64,000 bases of DNA from Oegoconia quadripuncta (lineage: Eukaryota > Arthropoda > Insecta > Lepidoptera > Autostichidae): the NCBI GenBank assembly GCA_949316235.1, contig OX438748.1:6947001-7011000 (forward strand), read 5' to 3'. Shown here in pieces: positions 1-11,113 of the stretch. The notes under the pieces were generated by a model. The model did not search any database. It was not told the DNA's origin and was given only the letters and a program-made list of their open reading frames with translations. The number at the start of each line of letters is the position of its first letter. Positions within the stretch are counted from its first letter, which is position 1. Position numbers and translations under genes: made by a program.

Positions 1-408
1 AAAAATATATTTTTTCGTGCCCAATGCTATGAAACTTCCATAAGATACAACTACAAATATACAACATTACAGTACTTACCTACCTTTTCTCATATTGGTA
101 ATTTGTGTACTCAGCAGGATCGCTTCTTGCCTTTGCGACCCCATGTTTACAGTCTATTTACTTTTACGGATCGTAAATACGAAATAAACTTGCAAATATT
201 TGGCCAACAAAATTCAAGACTGTTTTCCTAAAATTTCCCTAATTATAAGGTCAATATTTTGTTACTGTAGGTATTTTTATTCTAAATTAAGCAAATATTT
301 AACAGGTCTGTTTCAGAGTATGAAAGGGAAATTTTTATAAGTTACTACAATGGCGTGCAAAATAACGAGATCTAATTAATCTCCATAACTGTTGGTGTTA
401 CTAGTATA
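1..408. other. AT-rich sequence, nothing recognised
   Basis: No coding frame, tRNA-like head or inverted repeat is visible. It directly precedes the duplicated unit. Confidence 0.5.
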
Positions 409-410
409 CT

Positions 411-868
411 ATTTAATAGGTTATAGTAAATTTTCCATGAGAATCGTGGATAGGTTGTGTGGTAGCTAGAAATTATGTGCGAAAGATATGGACTGTGAAA
501 TTACTTCTATAATTGTGTAATATGTTTCCAAATGATTTGCAGGTGTTTTTAGGTCTGATACCTGTAATCAAATTTAGCTTTTACCCGAGGCTTAGCTCTC
601 TTTATAAGGAGGAATGTCGTAGAGTATTTGTCAGTTAATAGGCATCAATAATGGATACAGAAACTAGCACTACTGTAAACGATGTTGTCTACATTAAGCG
701 TCAAGATGTAGAGATTTTAGGCATCCGACACACGTGAAAATGAACAGAGCTGGCCATGAAAGAGACGCAGTTTATCCAACTGCACCCCCGCTGCCAGCAA
801 TATTTGGTCCCGGGTCGACCGCCTAACGAAGCAGTACTACTAACTAGAGCTACTGCGATAGCAATGCT
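411..868 (+). repeat. Tandem duplicated unit, copy 1
   Basis: This 458-bp segment recurs almost unchanged at 909..1365, offset by 498 then 497 bases, with one single-base indel and a handful of substitutions. The two copies are separated by about 40 bp. The unit carries a TATA box, an initiator and a short reading frame, so the duplication copies a promoter plus the start of a transcription unit. Confidence 0.93.
603..636 (+). promoter_or_regulatory. Candidate TATA box plus initiator, copy 1
   Basis: TATAAG at 603..608 lies 30 bp upstream of the A of TCAGTT (631..636). TCAGT matches the arthropod initiator consensus, and the spacing is the one expected for a focused Pol II promoter. The first ATG follows only 18 nt after the initiator A. 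Function is inferred. Confidence 0.5.
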
Positions 869-887
869 CTTAATTATATGCGTTTAA
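651..887 (+). pseudogene. Broken short frame in duplicated unit, copy 1
   Basis: The frame starts at an ATG just downstream of the TATA/initiator pair and corresponds codon for codon to the frame at 1148. It is interrupted by two TGA codons: one private to this copy (ACG TGA, codon 29) and one shared with copy 2 (codon 31). Past the breaks, the peptide similarity to copy 2 continues to residue 72. After that the sequence departs and ends at TAA. The protein is not recognised. Confidence 0.4.
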
Positions 888-908
888 TTAAAAAATATAG
901 TAAATAGT

Positions 909-1365
909 ATTTAATAGGTTATAGTAAATTTTCCATGAGAATCGGGGATAGGTTATGTGGTAGCTAGAAATTATGTGCGAAAGATATGGACTGTGAATTA
1001 CTTCTATAATTGTGTAATATGTTTCCAAATGATTTGCAGGTGTTTTTAGGTCTGATACCTGTAATCAAATTTAGCTTTTACCCGAGGCTTAGCTCTCTTT
1101 ATAAGGAGGAATGTCGTAGAGTATTTGTCAGTTAATAGGCATCAATAATGGATACAGAAACTAGCACTACTGTAAACGATGTTGTCTACATTAAGCGTCA
1201 AGATGTAGAGATTTTAGGCATCCGACACACGCGAAAATGAGCAGAGCTGGCCATGAAAGAGGCAGAGTTTATCCAACTGCACCCTCGCTGCCAGCAATAT
1301 TTGCTCCCGGGTCGACCGCCTAACGAAGCAGTACTACTAACTAGAGCTACTGCGATAGCAATGCT
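909..1365 (+). repeat. Tandem duplicated unit, copy 2
   Basis: Second copy of the unit at 411..868. It diverges from copy 1 right after the shared GCAATGCT. Here the open frame continues for a few more codons, whereas copy 1 runs into AT-rich sequence, so copy 2 probably keeps more of the original locus. Confidence 0.93.
1100..1133 (+). promoter_or_regulatory. Candidate TATA box plus initiator, copy 2
   Basis: Same arrangement as copy 1: TATAAG at 1100..1105 and TCAGTT at 1128..1133, with 30 bp between the T of TATA and the initiator A, and an ATG at 1148. No base of either motif differs between the copies. Confidence 0.5.
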
Positions 1366-1384
1366 TTTTGCACAAGCAATTTGA
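1148..1384 (+). pseudogene. Short frame with one in-frame TGA, copy 2
   Basis: From ATG 1148, 78 codons run to TGA at 1382..1384, broken only by TGA at codon 31 (1238..1240). The first part reads MDTETSTTVNDVVYIKRQDV and continues to codon 30. The second part has ordinary amphipathic composition (AELAMKEAEFIQLHPRC and onward). The stop is shared by both copies and so predates the duplication. It could be a decayed gene, the first exon of a spliced gene misread here, or the 5' end of a transposable element with an internal promoter. The family is not recognised. Confidence 0.4.
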
Positions 1385-1489
1385 GAGAGCACTGTAAAGT
1401 ACGTGACAATCTTAGGCTTATTATATATTTACTTTTTTTTTTTTTGTTACATTTTGGTTGTGGTTTGCAATCATTTGCGCATGTGACTG

Positions 1490-2026
1490 GTAAAGTGTTT
1501 CGGATACCCTTAAAGTATACTGTCGCTCTCTCTTCTCGATCAAATCTCTTATTCTTTTAGTCGAATTTGATTCTCTTAAATATGCCGTTCTACTTGTTCT
1601 TCCAGCGCAGTTGAGACTGTGCAACACGTTTTGGAGGCTCTTAAAGGAACCCGTCGCTCTGCTTATTTTTCCAGCTGCAGTTGAGTTGAGCATGTTTTTA
1701 GAGGATCTTAAGGCAGGTCATTCTGGCTATTCTTTCATCTAAAGTTGAGACGGATTATGGGGCTCTTAAAGCACAACAACAGAACAACAGTTTTGCTTAT
1801 TCTGCCAGCTGTAGTTGAGGCAGAGGCATACTATATTAATTTTGTGGCTGGGGTGAGAGTTTTGGAGGTACTTAAGAGAATTGACGCGCATCTTACTCGT
1901 ATCTCCTTTGCTGAGTCTGAGCAGTTGAATCATAATGCTATGCTTGCCTCCACAGTGTCAGAACAGACAGTTCAGCATTATCTGAAGAACCATGCAATTG
2001 AGCAAGTTTTTTCGCTTTTTCTCTAG
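1490..2026 (+). repeat. Degenerate tandem repeat of about 70-80 bp, partly open
   Basis: A motif of the form CTCTTAAA ... CTGCTTATT ... CCAGCTGCAGTTGAG recurs at least four times with many changes. The last units lie in an open frame (1745..2026, 93 codons) in which LLILPAVVE echoes LVLPAQL and LLIFPAAVE read from earlier units in other frames. This suggests a formerly coding repeat array broken by frameshifts, possibly linked to the duplicated unit just upstream. No family is recognised. Confidence 0.35.
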
Positions 2027-2389
2027 ATGATATGACTTTCAAAAAACTTGATTTACATTTACGAAGGATTAGGTATTGTTAAACATGCTATAGATAATTC
2101 TATACCCAGTCGAAATCAACCATAACTATTATATTCCCTCTTCTGTCAAAAGACCGATGATATCGTTTGTCTCTCATTGGAACCGGAATTGTCTGATGAA
2201 TATTATACTCGAAGGTTATTATAAACTTCGAGTTCAATGCTCTAGTTTCTGAAGTAATTTATTACACTACTGTCTAAAGCTTATTAACTTTGACTGTCAG
2301 GAAACGTTCCCTATATTGAATAAAGCTAATTCCTCTGAGCACTTCAGTACACGGGTAGTTGTAGAGATATTTTGATAAGGGTATTGATT

Positions 2390-2540
2390 TTACGCTCAAT
2401 GGATTAACTCTTGACTTTAAGGATTATGAGGCCAAAGGTGGAAGGGCGCTCACCTGGAACACCCAAATCATTGTCATACTACTTTTTATGTCAAACAGTG
2501 GGAACATAATACACAAAAGGGTGGCGGCAGACTTATGGTG
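2390..2540 (-). mobile_element. SINE-A remnant, strongly diverged
   Basis: Matches SINE-A in the minus orientation through the block around GAGGCCAAAGGTGGAAG and the later GGCGGCAGACTTA. The head and most of the tail are degraded. Confidence 0.5.
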
Positions 2541-4115
2541 CTGTATTATTATTATGACAGAAAATGAGAGTCCTTTTGTAATACATGCATATATAACATC
2601 ACGACCTTTATCTTAAAATTAAAGGTAATGCTTGAAACAACATTCACGGTTCTCCTTTCGAAATAGACAAATACATGCGTGATAAGTGAACCCATCGTCG
2701 CCGTTGAAACATGCAGGTATATAGATGTTTTCCATTTGTTTTGTGTAATTGTCATATTTGGCACAACATACTAAAACATACAATCAATAAAATTAGAAAG
2801 CAATATGCACAAGTAGATATTTAAACTAACTCTAATCTAACGATATATCTCTAGTAACTAGTTACTCATATACTATCATCATAACAAACGTTCATTATAT
2901 GTCCTACGACTGAGTTATTCTGCGCATGTAAAGCAGGTTCTAATAATAAAAGGTTGCTATCGGAGTTAAATTTGCCTTTGTACATTTTTATACAATGCAT
3001 ATTTTTATAACAATTGATGCATCCCGCGATCGGAGGACTGGCCAATACTTTGGTCAAAGAATCAGCCTCGCTGTAGCGAGGCAACGCGGCCAACCAGTGA
3101 CTTGGGGCTAGTTTTTATTTGTGATTTTTTTTTATAATAAATTGTATAATTATTGTTCATAAATATTGTACAAATCTACAATAATTAAATGTTTGACTTT
3201 CAAATCAAGTATAAACTTCATATGAAAATTAAATACTTATTTTGAAATTACTATAGTATATTTTGTAGATGAAAAAAACTAGAAACCCAGTGGACATAGA
3301 CAAAGAAGGTATTTGAAATACATAAAAGAGTATTCGAGTCATTGCCAAAGCAGTTATAAATTCTGTATTATTTCCCTACCTGGTGCATAATATGTGTCTG
3401 GTGTATGAAGCATTTGATGAGAGCGGAAGAAGAAAAAGTGGTATATCAGGCTTGTTGCAAGTGGAAATCATTAGTCTCTGCCTATCATAACAAGAAAGAG
3501 GCGTGAGCGTATGTACCTATGTATTTATGTATATGAAAGATTTAAAATGTTTTTCTTACTTACCTTTCTGGGACTATTAAATCTCATTAATTGATGACGT
3601 CACTCCATGTAGCGAATTTATTTTATCTATCATTATTTTATTCACACCTGATTTTTTAATACGCTTTGAAATTATAAAACACTTCACAAATACACAACTA
3701 CACTTTATGTATATCTACGTATAGTTGGATATACAGGTGTATTGTACAAGACACGTTTAATTTAAAGAAAAATTTTGTTAAACACTGCAGTTATTGACGT
3801 GGCGAAATTTTGTTCTTGAAAACAAACTAATATACAAAATAATTGGAAATGACTGCTATCAAAGTATGTAATTACTATCGCTGAATTGCTGATAAAATAT
3901 TCTATATCTGACCTACGTATATATCGAATTAATTATAGATAATGATGATTAAGTCTTTAGATAAGATACCGGGATTCCTGAAGAAGACAGACTTTTGCTT
4001 TGTTGTCGCACGCTTGCATAAGATTACTGTTTTTTTAGGGAGGGGGGGGAAATCCTCTTTGGATTCCCTCGGGTTGACATGGCCGCGCATTGTTTATATA
4101 TGTCTGCATATTTCA
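2541..4115. other. AT-rich intergenic or intronic sequence
   Basis: About 2560..2730 is loosely similar to a LINE 3' region seen again near 22810..22930 (minus strand). Nothing else is assigned. The short open frames look random. Confidence 0.4.
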
Positions 4116-4215
4116 TATACCGGAATAGTTTTTTTAGGGTAACGAAAAAAATAGGGTATTAGGTAAGTAAAATAGAAGATATTGGCATAAGTAGTTTAAT
4201 TATTTTTTTTTTCAA
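4116..4215 (+). mobile_element. Half copy of inverted-repeat element F
   Basis: A single terminal arm of the element seen complete at 62331..62728. It shares the GAAATAGAAG-type core, TATTGGCATA and a poly-T run leading to TCAAAA. The opposite arm is missing. Confidence 0.6.
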
Positions 4216-5056
4216 AAATCGCTTTGACTCGAGATGCCTAAAAGCTAATAATAAGTAATTCCTAAATAATTTTGGCAACGGTTATTTTCCAGAATTCAGG
4301 ATTTAATCAGGTATTATTTCTAATTAGTTTTTAGAATAAAAGTGCGGGTCAGATCAAAATTATTGATTTATGCTGTATTTATAAAGAAATCTTAATTTTA
4401 CCCAATTACAGTTACTGGACGATCTTATCGTCCTCTTAAAAAGTAATGAGTAATACCACAAACAAACCCAAATCCACGTGAGCGAAGCCGTGGTTTAATA
4501 CTATTCCCATTATAAATGTATAAGTGTGTGAATATATTTGGGACGATGTTAGTTATTCAGACGAATAGAAGCACAGTTTCATAAAAGAAACGCGACGTGA
4601 CGTAATTTCTAAATGCAGATAAGTCTAAGCTAAGCTCAACTGAATTCTCCTGATTATTGCTTTTTAGAGGTTGCTCATTGCTCATCTATTAAATTAAGTA
4701 TCGATCATCTAATCTATTTACTTTTCAATTGAATAGCGTCTCTTCATCGCTGTGTCAATGAACTCTACTGAAACACAAGCAAATTATATATTGCTTTCGG
4801 AATTATACGTAGGTACTCTATCCACAAAAAACGTATAGCTGTGAACTTTGAAGAAATAATGAAGCAATTAAAGAAGTCACAGTAAATATTTACGAATACA
4901 TTTGGTACAGCTATCACCAAAAGGATTTAGCAAATAAGGTGGAGAAATATCTTATTTTAACATCGCATCGTATCGTAGGAGCCCACTTACAAGGTGGACA
5001 CAGACCAATACAATAGGAGCATGGAAGGCACGATAAACGTTTATGTCGCGCGAGAT
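4216..5056. other. Unassigned AT-rich sequence
   Basis: About 4335..4400 resembles part of 52550..52610 (both contain AAAGAAATCTTAATTT). No coding or RNA feature is seen. Confidence 0.4.
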
Positions 5057-5235
5057 AGAAAGAAAGAAAGAAAGAAACTGTTTATTCGCCACTTCGACAC
5101 ATATACAACAATTGTTAGGCAAATAAAATAACAGAACACTCAGATAAGTGTCGCAGCAGCGAAAGGGAAACGACTCAGTTATATGCTGAGCTTATAAGAG
5201 CTTAGCGCTGGTTTACTGTCGCACCCAGAGCAGAC
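5057..5235 (-). mobile_element. LINE 3' tail with (GAAA)n end
   Basis: Read on the minus strand, the segment ends in an AATAAACAG-type signal followed by a TTTC tetranucleotide run (5057..5078 on plus). This is the usual form of a simple-repeat tail of a non-LTR retrotransposon. No coding part remains. Confidence 0.45.
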
Positions 5236-5335
5236 GAGTTAAAAGACAGGACATTCCTGTCAAAGAAATAAAAAATGTGCTATGTAAATTAAATAAATAC
5301 ATAAAGATACTTGTCATGTGACATAAAACTGATAT

Positions 5336-5530
5336 ATATCTGTCCTGCTCATTCGTTTGGATGAAATATACAACTATCCCGCTCTCACGTCACGTCCCTC
5401 GCGACAAACGTTGTCACGCTACGGGGGCTGATAGAGGTCGCGGGAAATCGCTGGATGGAGGCCGTTTCCAAACCGGTCACTCTGGAATTCTATGGGGTAG
5501 GCCTTGTGGCTGATATGATGATGATGAAAG
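5336..5530. mobile_element. Repeat K joined to a LINE-type 3' end
   Basis: 5336..5420 is the reverse complement of 14455..14545. The second half ends in GGCTGATATGATGATGATGA, the standard end of a widespread lepidopteran LINE/SINE tail that is also seen inside the foldback at 10019..10420. Confidence 0.55.
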
Positions 5531-5738
5531 TCGCAATATGCACCTAAAATCATTATTTACGGTCAGTGATATCCCAAGCATTAAGTGCTTAGATGTTTCA
5601 AACATTAAGAGTTTAATGCTTGAAATAGCATCCACGGTTCACCTTGAAATATACACGTAATACCAAAAGAAGTAGAAACCCTTCCATCTTCGGACCACTA
5701 GACGTGGGGAGTGATTCCACCCGTATATAGTTAATATA

Positions 5739-5965
5739 CCGAACATTCGCACTAAGAAGTTCGATTCTTCATTCATCATCCGAATAGCCAAGGCATGGAA
5801 CTCCCTTCCGGCGTCAGTCTTTCCTGAATCCTACAACCTTGGGATCTTTAAGAGCAGAGTGAATAGGCATTTACTGTGATCGCGTGCTTCATCTTCGACC
5901 ACATCGTCACTTTCCATCAGGTGAGATTGTGGTCAAAGGCGAATGCAGTCAATCATAAAAAAAGG
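5739..5965 (+). pseudogene. C-terminal end of a non-LTR retrotransposon polyprotein
   Basis: The last 46 codons before TGA (5877..5879) are open. They contain the block AKAWNSLPASVFPESYNL followed by a basic FKSRVNRHLL end, which is typical of the extreme C-terminus of many insect LINE ORF2 proteins. About 80 bp of 3' UTR and a short poly-A follow, so this is a severely 5'-truncated insertion. A second copy lies at 57849..58058. Assignment to a LINE clade is not possible from this fragment. Confidence 0.7.
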
Positions 5966-6092
5966 TACCTATCAGTAGTGTTAGTGCTAGTAGTTTTCTC
6001 TATGTGACTATAAAAGTAATTTAATAATGATTCAGAAGTTGATTCAAATGATGAAAAACATTAAGGAATGATCAGTAACTGAATTCGCAAAT

Positions 6093-6260
6093 CAATCAAT
6101 CAATCAAAAATGCTTTATTTGTGTACACAGGGTACACTTAAAATAGTCAGATTTTACATTTTTTTAAGCTACTGCTTGTTCAGAAGCCAATTTTCCCCTG
6201 AGAAGAACAAGCAAGAAACTCGAGAGGTTGCTCTTTTTAAAAAAAAGGTTTTTATGTTAC
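6093..6260 (-). mobile_element. LINE 3' region, family J
   Basis: Reverse complement of the segment at 42246..42450, sharing GAGAAGAACAAGCAAGAAAC-type sequence and the GTACACAGGGTACAC block. On the minus strand it ends in AAAGCATTTTTGATTGATTG. Confidence 0.65.
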
Positions 6261-6307
6261 AAAATTATTAATTATTATTTTTATATTATAATATTTCATT
6301 ATTAATT

Positions 6308-6370
6308 GGCAATAGCGCTAGCGTACTAGGTACTATGTCTCACGGAAGCGAGTTGGACGGCGTATTGTGA
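6308..6370 (+). pseudogene. C-terminal scrap of endonuclease-domain retroelement
   Basis: Twenty codons ending at TGA 6368..6370 read GNSASVLGTMSHGSELDGVL. The first nine residues match the C-terminal part of the fragment at 16610..17402, and the DNA continues to match after that fragment's frameshift, so this copy preserves the undamaged C-terminus. Nothing upstream belongs to the element. Confidence 0.65.
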
Positions 6371-6558
6371 AATAGATAAGAAATAGGTAGGAAAGAAGTA
6401 GGTAGGTACAATAATTGAATAACATGAAGAGTAGAGAGCGCATTCGGGTCTGTTTCCATGTTGTTGCTTTTTATGTTAACTTTGTGTTTTAATTAAGTTA
6501 TTCTTATAGAAGAGTACATAATAAAAAATACGTATAGAAAAAAAAAATTGCATAAGTT

Positions 6559-6800
6559 TTGATATATTGCCCAGAACTTCTATCACATCTCTATATTAGT
6601 GCCCCTAATAAGCCTCTCAGACATAAGAACTTAATATGGCTCCGTGTAGTACCATCCAATTACAAGCAAAACACCTTTATGTGTCGTGCGAGCAACAACT
6701 TCAACAAACGTTGTATGACCACTTCAAGTATAAATATCGATCTCTTCCACACAACCGTTCCTACAGCGAGATGTATCTTTAGCCATAGTTTCTTATAGTC
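6559..6800 (+). pseudogene. Possible LINE C-terminal fragment
   Basis: An open stretch (79 codons) has the layout of a LINE thumb/C-terminal end: an LL..LYISAPNKPLR start, a central NYKQNTFMCRA, then NIDLFHTTV before the stop. It is followed by AT-rich sequence with AATAAATAA. The similarity is to a general pattern of insect LINE ends, not to another copy in this window. Confidence 0.35.
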
Positions 6801-7316
6801 GATTATTTTTTGATTTTAATATTCTACGTGTCTAAGTTACATATTTTACTAATATTTACATATAGGTATTAGCTATCACCAAGTTATGTTGGATATGTGT
6901 GGCGTTCGATGCTGCTGAGCGCTTTATTAGTCCACTATGTTTTCTACAATATTTCTAATGAGAACCTGTTATTGACCGACAGGTGTAACTTTTCATTGTT
7001 ATTTGTTATTTAACATTGCTGTTGGGTTTCCTAAACATAAATAAATAACATGAAATAACAGTATTCACGATAGTGAATATAGAAAATGCCTGATTGGTGA
7101 ATTAAGGTGAGCGTTTTAGTAAAAATATTTTAAGGTTTCTAATGGCTGTTTTGAAAGATTCTGTTTTGAAAAGTTTTTAAATATAAATATTAGTACCTCT
7201 CTTCTTCAATTTAAGAGCTATGCTCTTGTCTGTGGAGTAATGACCACGTCTCTCTACTTTCCGCCCTCGTTTTAACCTCTTGGTACGACACGACCGCTCA
7301 GTCGCCCAAGTCAATC
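6801..7316. other. Unassigned AT-rich sequence
   Basis: May include the 3' UTR of the LINE fragment upstream. No further feature is supported. Confidence 0.35.
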
Positions 7317-7417
7317 AGTTCACCGGGTCAGTACGCTTCCACATTCGACCTCATCTTCACTTAACATGAGGTGTGATTGAGGACAAGTACCAACCTGTTC
7401 TGCATAAAAAAAAAATA
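7317..7417 (+). mobile_element. SINE-A, 3' part only
   Basis: Keeps the conserved tail of SINE-A, from GGGTCAGTACGCTTCCAC to CTGCATAAAA and a poly-A of about 10. The tRNA-like head is missing (5' truncation). Confidence 0.8.
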
Positions 7418-8461
7418 GGTATTTTAATAATTCAAATATTGCCTGGCTTAACCAATTTCTAGATTCCTTACATGTCAAAACTTTAATGAAGTGTCGAAAC
7501 TTGACGCTGTTGAATTCTTGTACGGTATGCTTCTATAGTGTGGTAAGTATTTGAATACCTAAGAACATACCTACTACATAGGCAACGAACGTGTGGGACG
7601 CTAGACATAGTGTGGGTGGGCACACATCTTTAAAAAACAATAATTGAAACTTATACCAATAATAGAAAAGAAACTACCGAGCTAATAAGATTATGCATTA
7701 CAATTTGCCTACACTGTTTGCTTCATTATAATAACTATTTAAACAATTTAAAAACCAAAAATTTTTTACCATAAAATGTATCCTATGACACTCCAGGGAT
7801 TACCCATAAACCATAACCAAAAACATTAGATTAAACACATTTCGTAAAGCGCTTATCATTTGACTGGAATTGGCCTAGTATTTTTTAATACTGGTACGCT
7901 CTAAATGTTTTGCGTTTGGTAATGTCAACGATTTAATCGATCCGGCAAATTCGCGCGATACCATTTTTTACATCAGCGCGATTTGTTGATTAATGTGGTT
8001 CAATTACTTTTAGAACGAGCCGGAAACACACGGCACTGAAACTGAGCTTAAGTTATGGAGGCCCACTTTAAAATCGCGAAAAAAAAATAAGTTTCTTTCT
8101 CGCTTTTGAAAAGAAACATATGACACACCGTTCTCCGCAAAGCCAGATCTGGGCTTGCAGTCGACAGTAGTTTGATACAGCTATCAATATTTAAAAAACT
8201 CGTTAATGGACAAAAGAAATAAACAATAACATAAGAAAAGGAATAACAAAGAACAGTATAATTTGTCGACCTTATCGCTCGATCGAAGAAGTTTACGAAG
8301 CAATTTATAATAAATGGTTAGGTTAGTTTGTGTGATAAATTAATTTTCGTAAATATACTTAAATGCAGTAGCTATGTGTATTTCCTTCTAATATTTCACA
8401 GCGGTAATCCCGAACCCCTATAGGTCAACTGTCACGGAACAGCTTAGGGTCCGCCCGCAAT
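7418..8461. other. Unassigned AT-rich sequence
   Basis: No coding frame longer than chance, no tRNA-like head and no clear inverted repeat was noticed. Confidence 0.4.
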
Positions 8462-9085
8462 TAGGGTTGCCAGACTGGGGAATCGAACACCATTTCAAAA
8501 ATTCAGAATTTTGAAGTTGACGTCTGAGGAAAAAATTTTACGTTTTATATTAAATCAAAAACATACTTATACAAAGTTAAACATTATAATCATCATCGTC
8601 TACGCTTTACACGTTCCTACTGTTGCTCCTACCTACGTATAGCTACCTCTAACTAGAAGGGTTATGTGCAATAATAATCCACCTGAGAGGATTGATTGAA
8701 GGATTTGTGTCAAATTAGTGTCCACCTCAGATAGTGTTTTAAGCCGTTCTTGTAGACCTCCGACTTGACTTAACGACTGTTGACAATTTAAAACAATGGA
8801 CCGACTATTTATCTTTAAATCCTTCACAAGCATCATCATAACTTAGCCAATAAATTTAATTAATTATTTAATTATAATATTTAGTTTGAAATTTTACGGT
8901 ATTTGGATTTAGGAGTATAAGAAAATACTTAAAATTTAAACGATTTATATTAAATTAAGTTTACTATTACACCTTTAATTTAATCAAAGATTTTCTTTGG
9001 CGTATAAAATGTAACAATGAGAATTTGTATTTTGTTAGGATATCATATGAAATGTCGAAAAGATCCCGCCTATCTGGCAACCCTA
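8462..9085. mobile_element. Non-autonomous hAT-like element, 624 bp
   Basis: Both ends carry the 13-bp inverted terminus TAGGGTTGCCAGA. The 8-bp flanks are CCCGCAAT and CCTGCATT (6 of 8 matching), fitting a worn 8-bp hAT target duplication. The same terminus is at both ends of 35430..35803. No transposase remains; the 68-codon frame inside (8633..8839, minus) lies in a piece related to repeat B. hAT assignment rests on the terminus form and the duplication length. Confidence 0.65.
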
Positions 9086-9409
9086 CCTGCATTAAACGCT
9101 GTGATTAATCTGTATAATAAAAGAAAGCAATTTTTAAGCTTACCACCAAAGATTTTTTTCATAATTATATTGTGATTAATGAAGTTATGTACGAGACCAA
9201 CTTATCACCAACAAAACAATTCGAGTTTGCCGGAAGATATCTCTTTTAGGGATAAGTTCGCCTTTTGTATATCTTATTTACTAATAGCTAAGTATCATTG
9301 TTATTGTTTTTTTAGTGTACACATGCAATAAAGCGTTATCAGTAAAATTGGGTTCCTTAAAATTAACTTACAGAAATATAGAATATTTTTATATGTAGTT
9401 CAAATATTT

Positions 9410-9685
9410 GTTTGGTGTAGTGATTAAAAATTCTGACTGCTATACCAAAAGGTCTCTGGTTCGAATCCCGCTAGGGGCATATGTTTGTATGATGAATACA
9501 GACATGTGTTCCCGAGTTATCGATGTTTTTCATTTATTTATGTATTTATTTCCAAAAAAATGTATTTGTGTAGTTTATCAACCATCTGGTATCCATAATT
9601 CAAGCCTAGTTGCTTAGTGTGGAACTAGATGGCGCCGTGTGTATGTGCAAAGATATTTATATTTATATATTTATATTATATAATT
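9410..9685 (+). mobile_element. SINE-D' with tRNA-like head
   Basis: The head has a TGGTGTAGTG A-box and GGTTCGAATCC B-box. It is followed by the shared body (TATCAACCATCTGGTATCC, GGAACTAGATGGCGC) and an AT-rich end. It is tRNA-derived by structure and is one of at least seven copies in the window. Confidence 0.85.
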
Positions 9686-10018
9686 TCATGATGAGCTAAA
9701 ATGCTGTCAGTGTGTCAATTGAAATATGCATATAGTTACTAAACTAAAAATCTTTATTATAGATAACTGAAATTCAAGTCAGGCAATATATTTTTGAGTT
9801 TCCCTCGGCTTCATTAACTCCATTCACACCTTCGTGGTTATTCTGTAAACTTGTTATTATTATTTTTCTGTTGACAATCCCATGTCGTGTATCCTGGTGT
9901 GAAGAATGAGAAAGTTAGTGAATTTCCGTCTCATGAGGTATTTACTTCTGAATCCACTCCACTTACCACTCGAGATAATTTCTCGTTGGGGCGTTATCGG
10001 GTTATCGGAATTATCTGA
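9686..10018. other. Unassigned sequence before the foldback
   Basis: Contains CACTCGAGATAATTTC at about 9968, which is also found at the apex of the neighbouring foldback. The foldback may therefore once have been longer or repeated. Confidence 0.35.
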
Positions 10019-10420
10019 AGTACAAACTGAAACGAGTTATGTAAAATAAAGTTGGAGTCATCATCATCATATCTTCCGGAAGACGTCACCTACTTGACAA
10101 AGGCCTCCCCCAAAGATCTCCACAACGATAGGTCCTGCGCTGCCCGCATCCAGCATCTTCCCGCGATCTTTACTAAATCTTCGGTCCACCTGGTGAGCGC
10201 TGCGTCTTCTGGTGCGTGGTCACCACTCGAGGTAATTTCCGCCGCAACGGGAAATTATCTCAAGTGGTGACCACGCACCGGAAGACGCAGCGTGGGTAGG
10301 CCCCTCACGAGGTGGACCGGGCAGCGCAGGACCTGTCGTTGTGGAGTAGGTAACGTTTTCCGGCTGATATGATGATGATGACTCCAACCCTATTTTACAT
10401 AACTCGTTTCAGTTTGTACT
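10019..10420. repeat. Large foldback (402 bp) of a LINE/SINE-type sequence
   Basis: The outer 76 bp of each side match as inverted repeats at about 70 of 76 positions, starting AGTACAAACTG. Further inside, blocks such as GGTCCTGCGCTGCCC and GCGTGGTCACCACT pair across an apex near 10244. The arms carry different internal deletions. The sequence is of the repeat type ending in GGCTGATATGATGATGATGA, here present twice in opposite orientation. Confidence 0.85.
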
Positions 10421-11113
10421 GTTGGAAAGATATTTGTTTTGATTTCATTTTATTTAGGTAAAGTGATGTAAATGAAACTGAAGATGAATAGTTGATTTAA
10501 TAAACTACAAGTTATTTATATGGAAGTCTTTTTTTCATGATTGGCAAAATGTTGGCAGCGCTGTTTCAAGGTTACAAGCACTGCACAAAACATGGTTACA
10601 TGTGTCATGTGAGGTTGTGTAGTGATCACTCATCGCCAGATGCTATACTTGCTCATTTGTCTTACCTTCTCACAAACTATAAAAATAGTTTTTTATTCGG
10701 TTAACCTTGTAATGTTCTTTTGATTGATGTTCTATTTCCGATTATGTAAATAAAATACGGGAATAGTTTTATGCCATCCATCTTTTGCAAGATAATATAT
10801 TGAATTATGTTTTATTTTGTGGTAGGTATTTATTTATTTATACTTACTTTTAATTATGTACTTTTATTTATTTATAGTACTAACCTAAAATAAGTGATAT
10901 ATCAATTATATCAATATTTCGAACACTTACACCAATAATTTAGTTCCAATTTAAGCAAAGCAAATGTAAATGTATCTTTTTATTATTTTCTGTGCAATAA
11001 GGAATACATAAACTGACAACCGACGATTGCAATCGCAAAAATAGCAAAGGTAATAATAAAATAGAACAATGAATTCTAGTGTATAAAAATAATAATATGA
11101 CAATAATATATAC
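10421..11113. other. Unassigned AT-rich sequence
   Basis: No supported feature. Confidence 0.4.
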
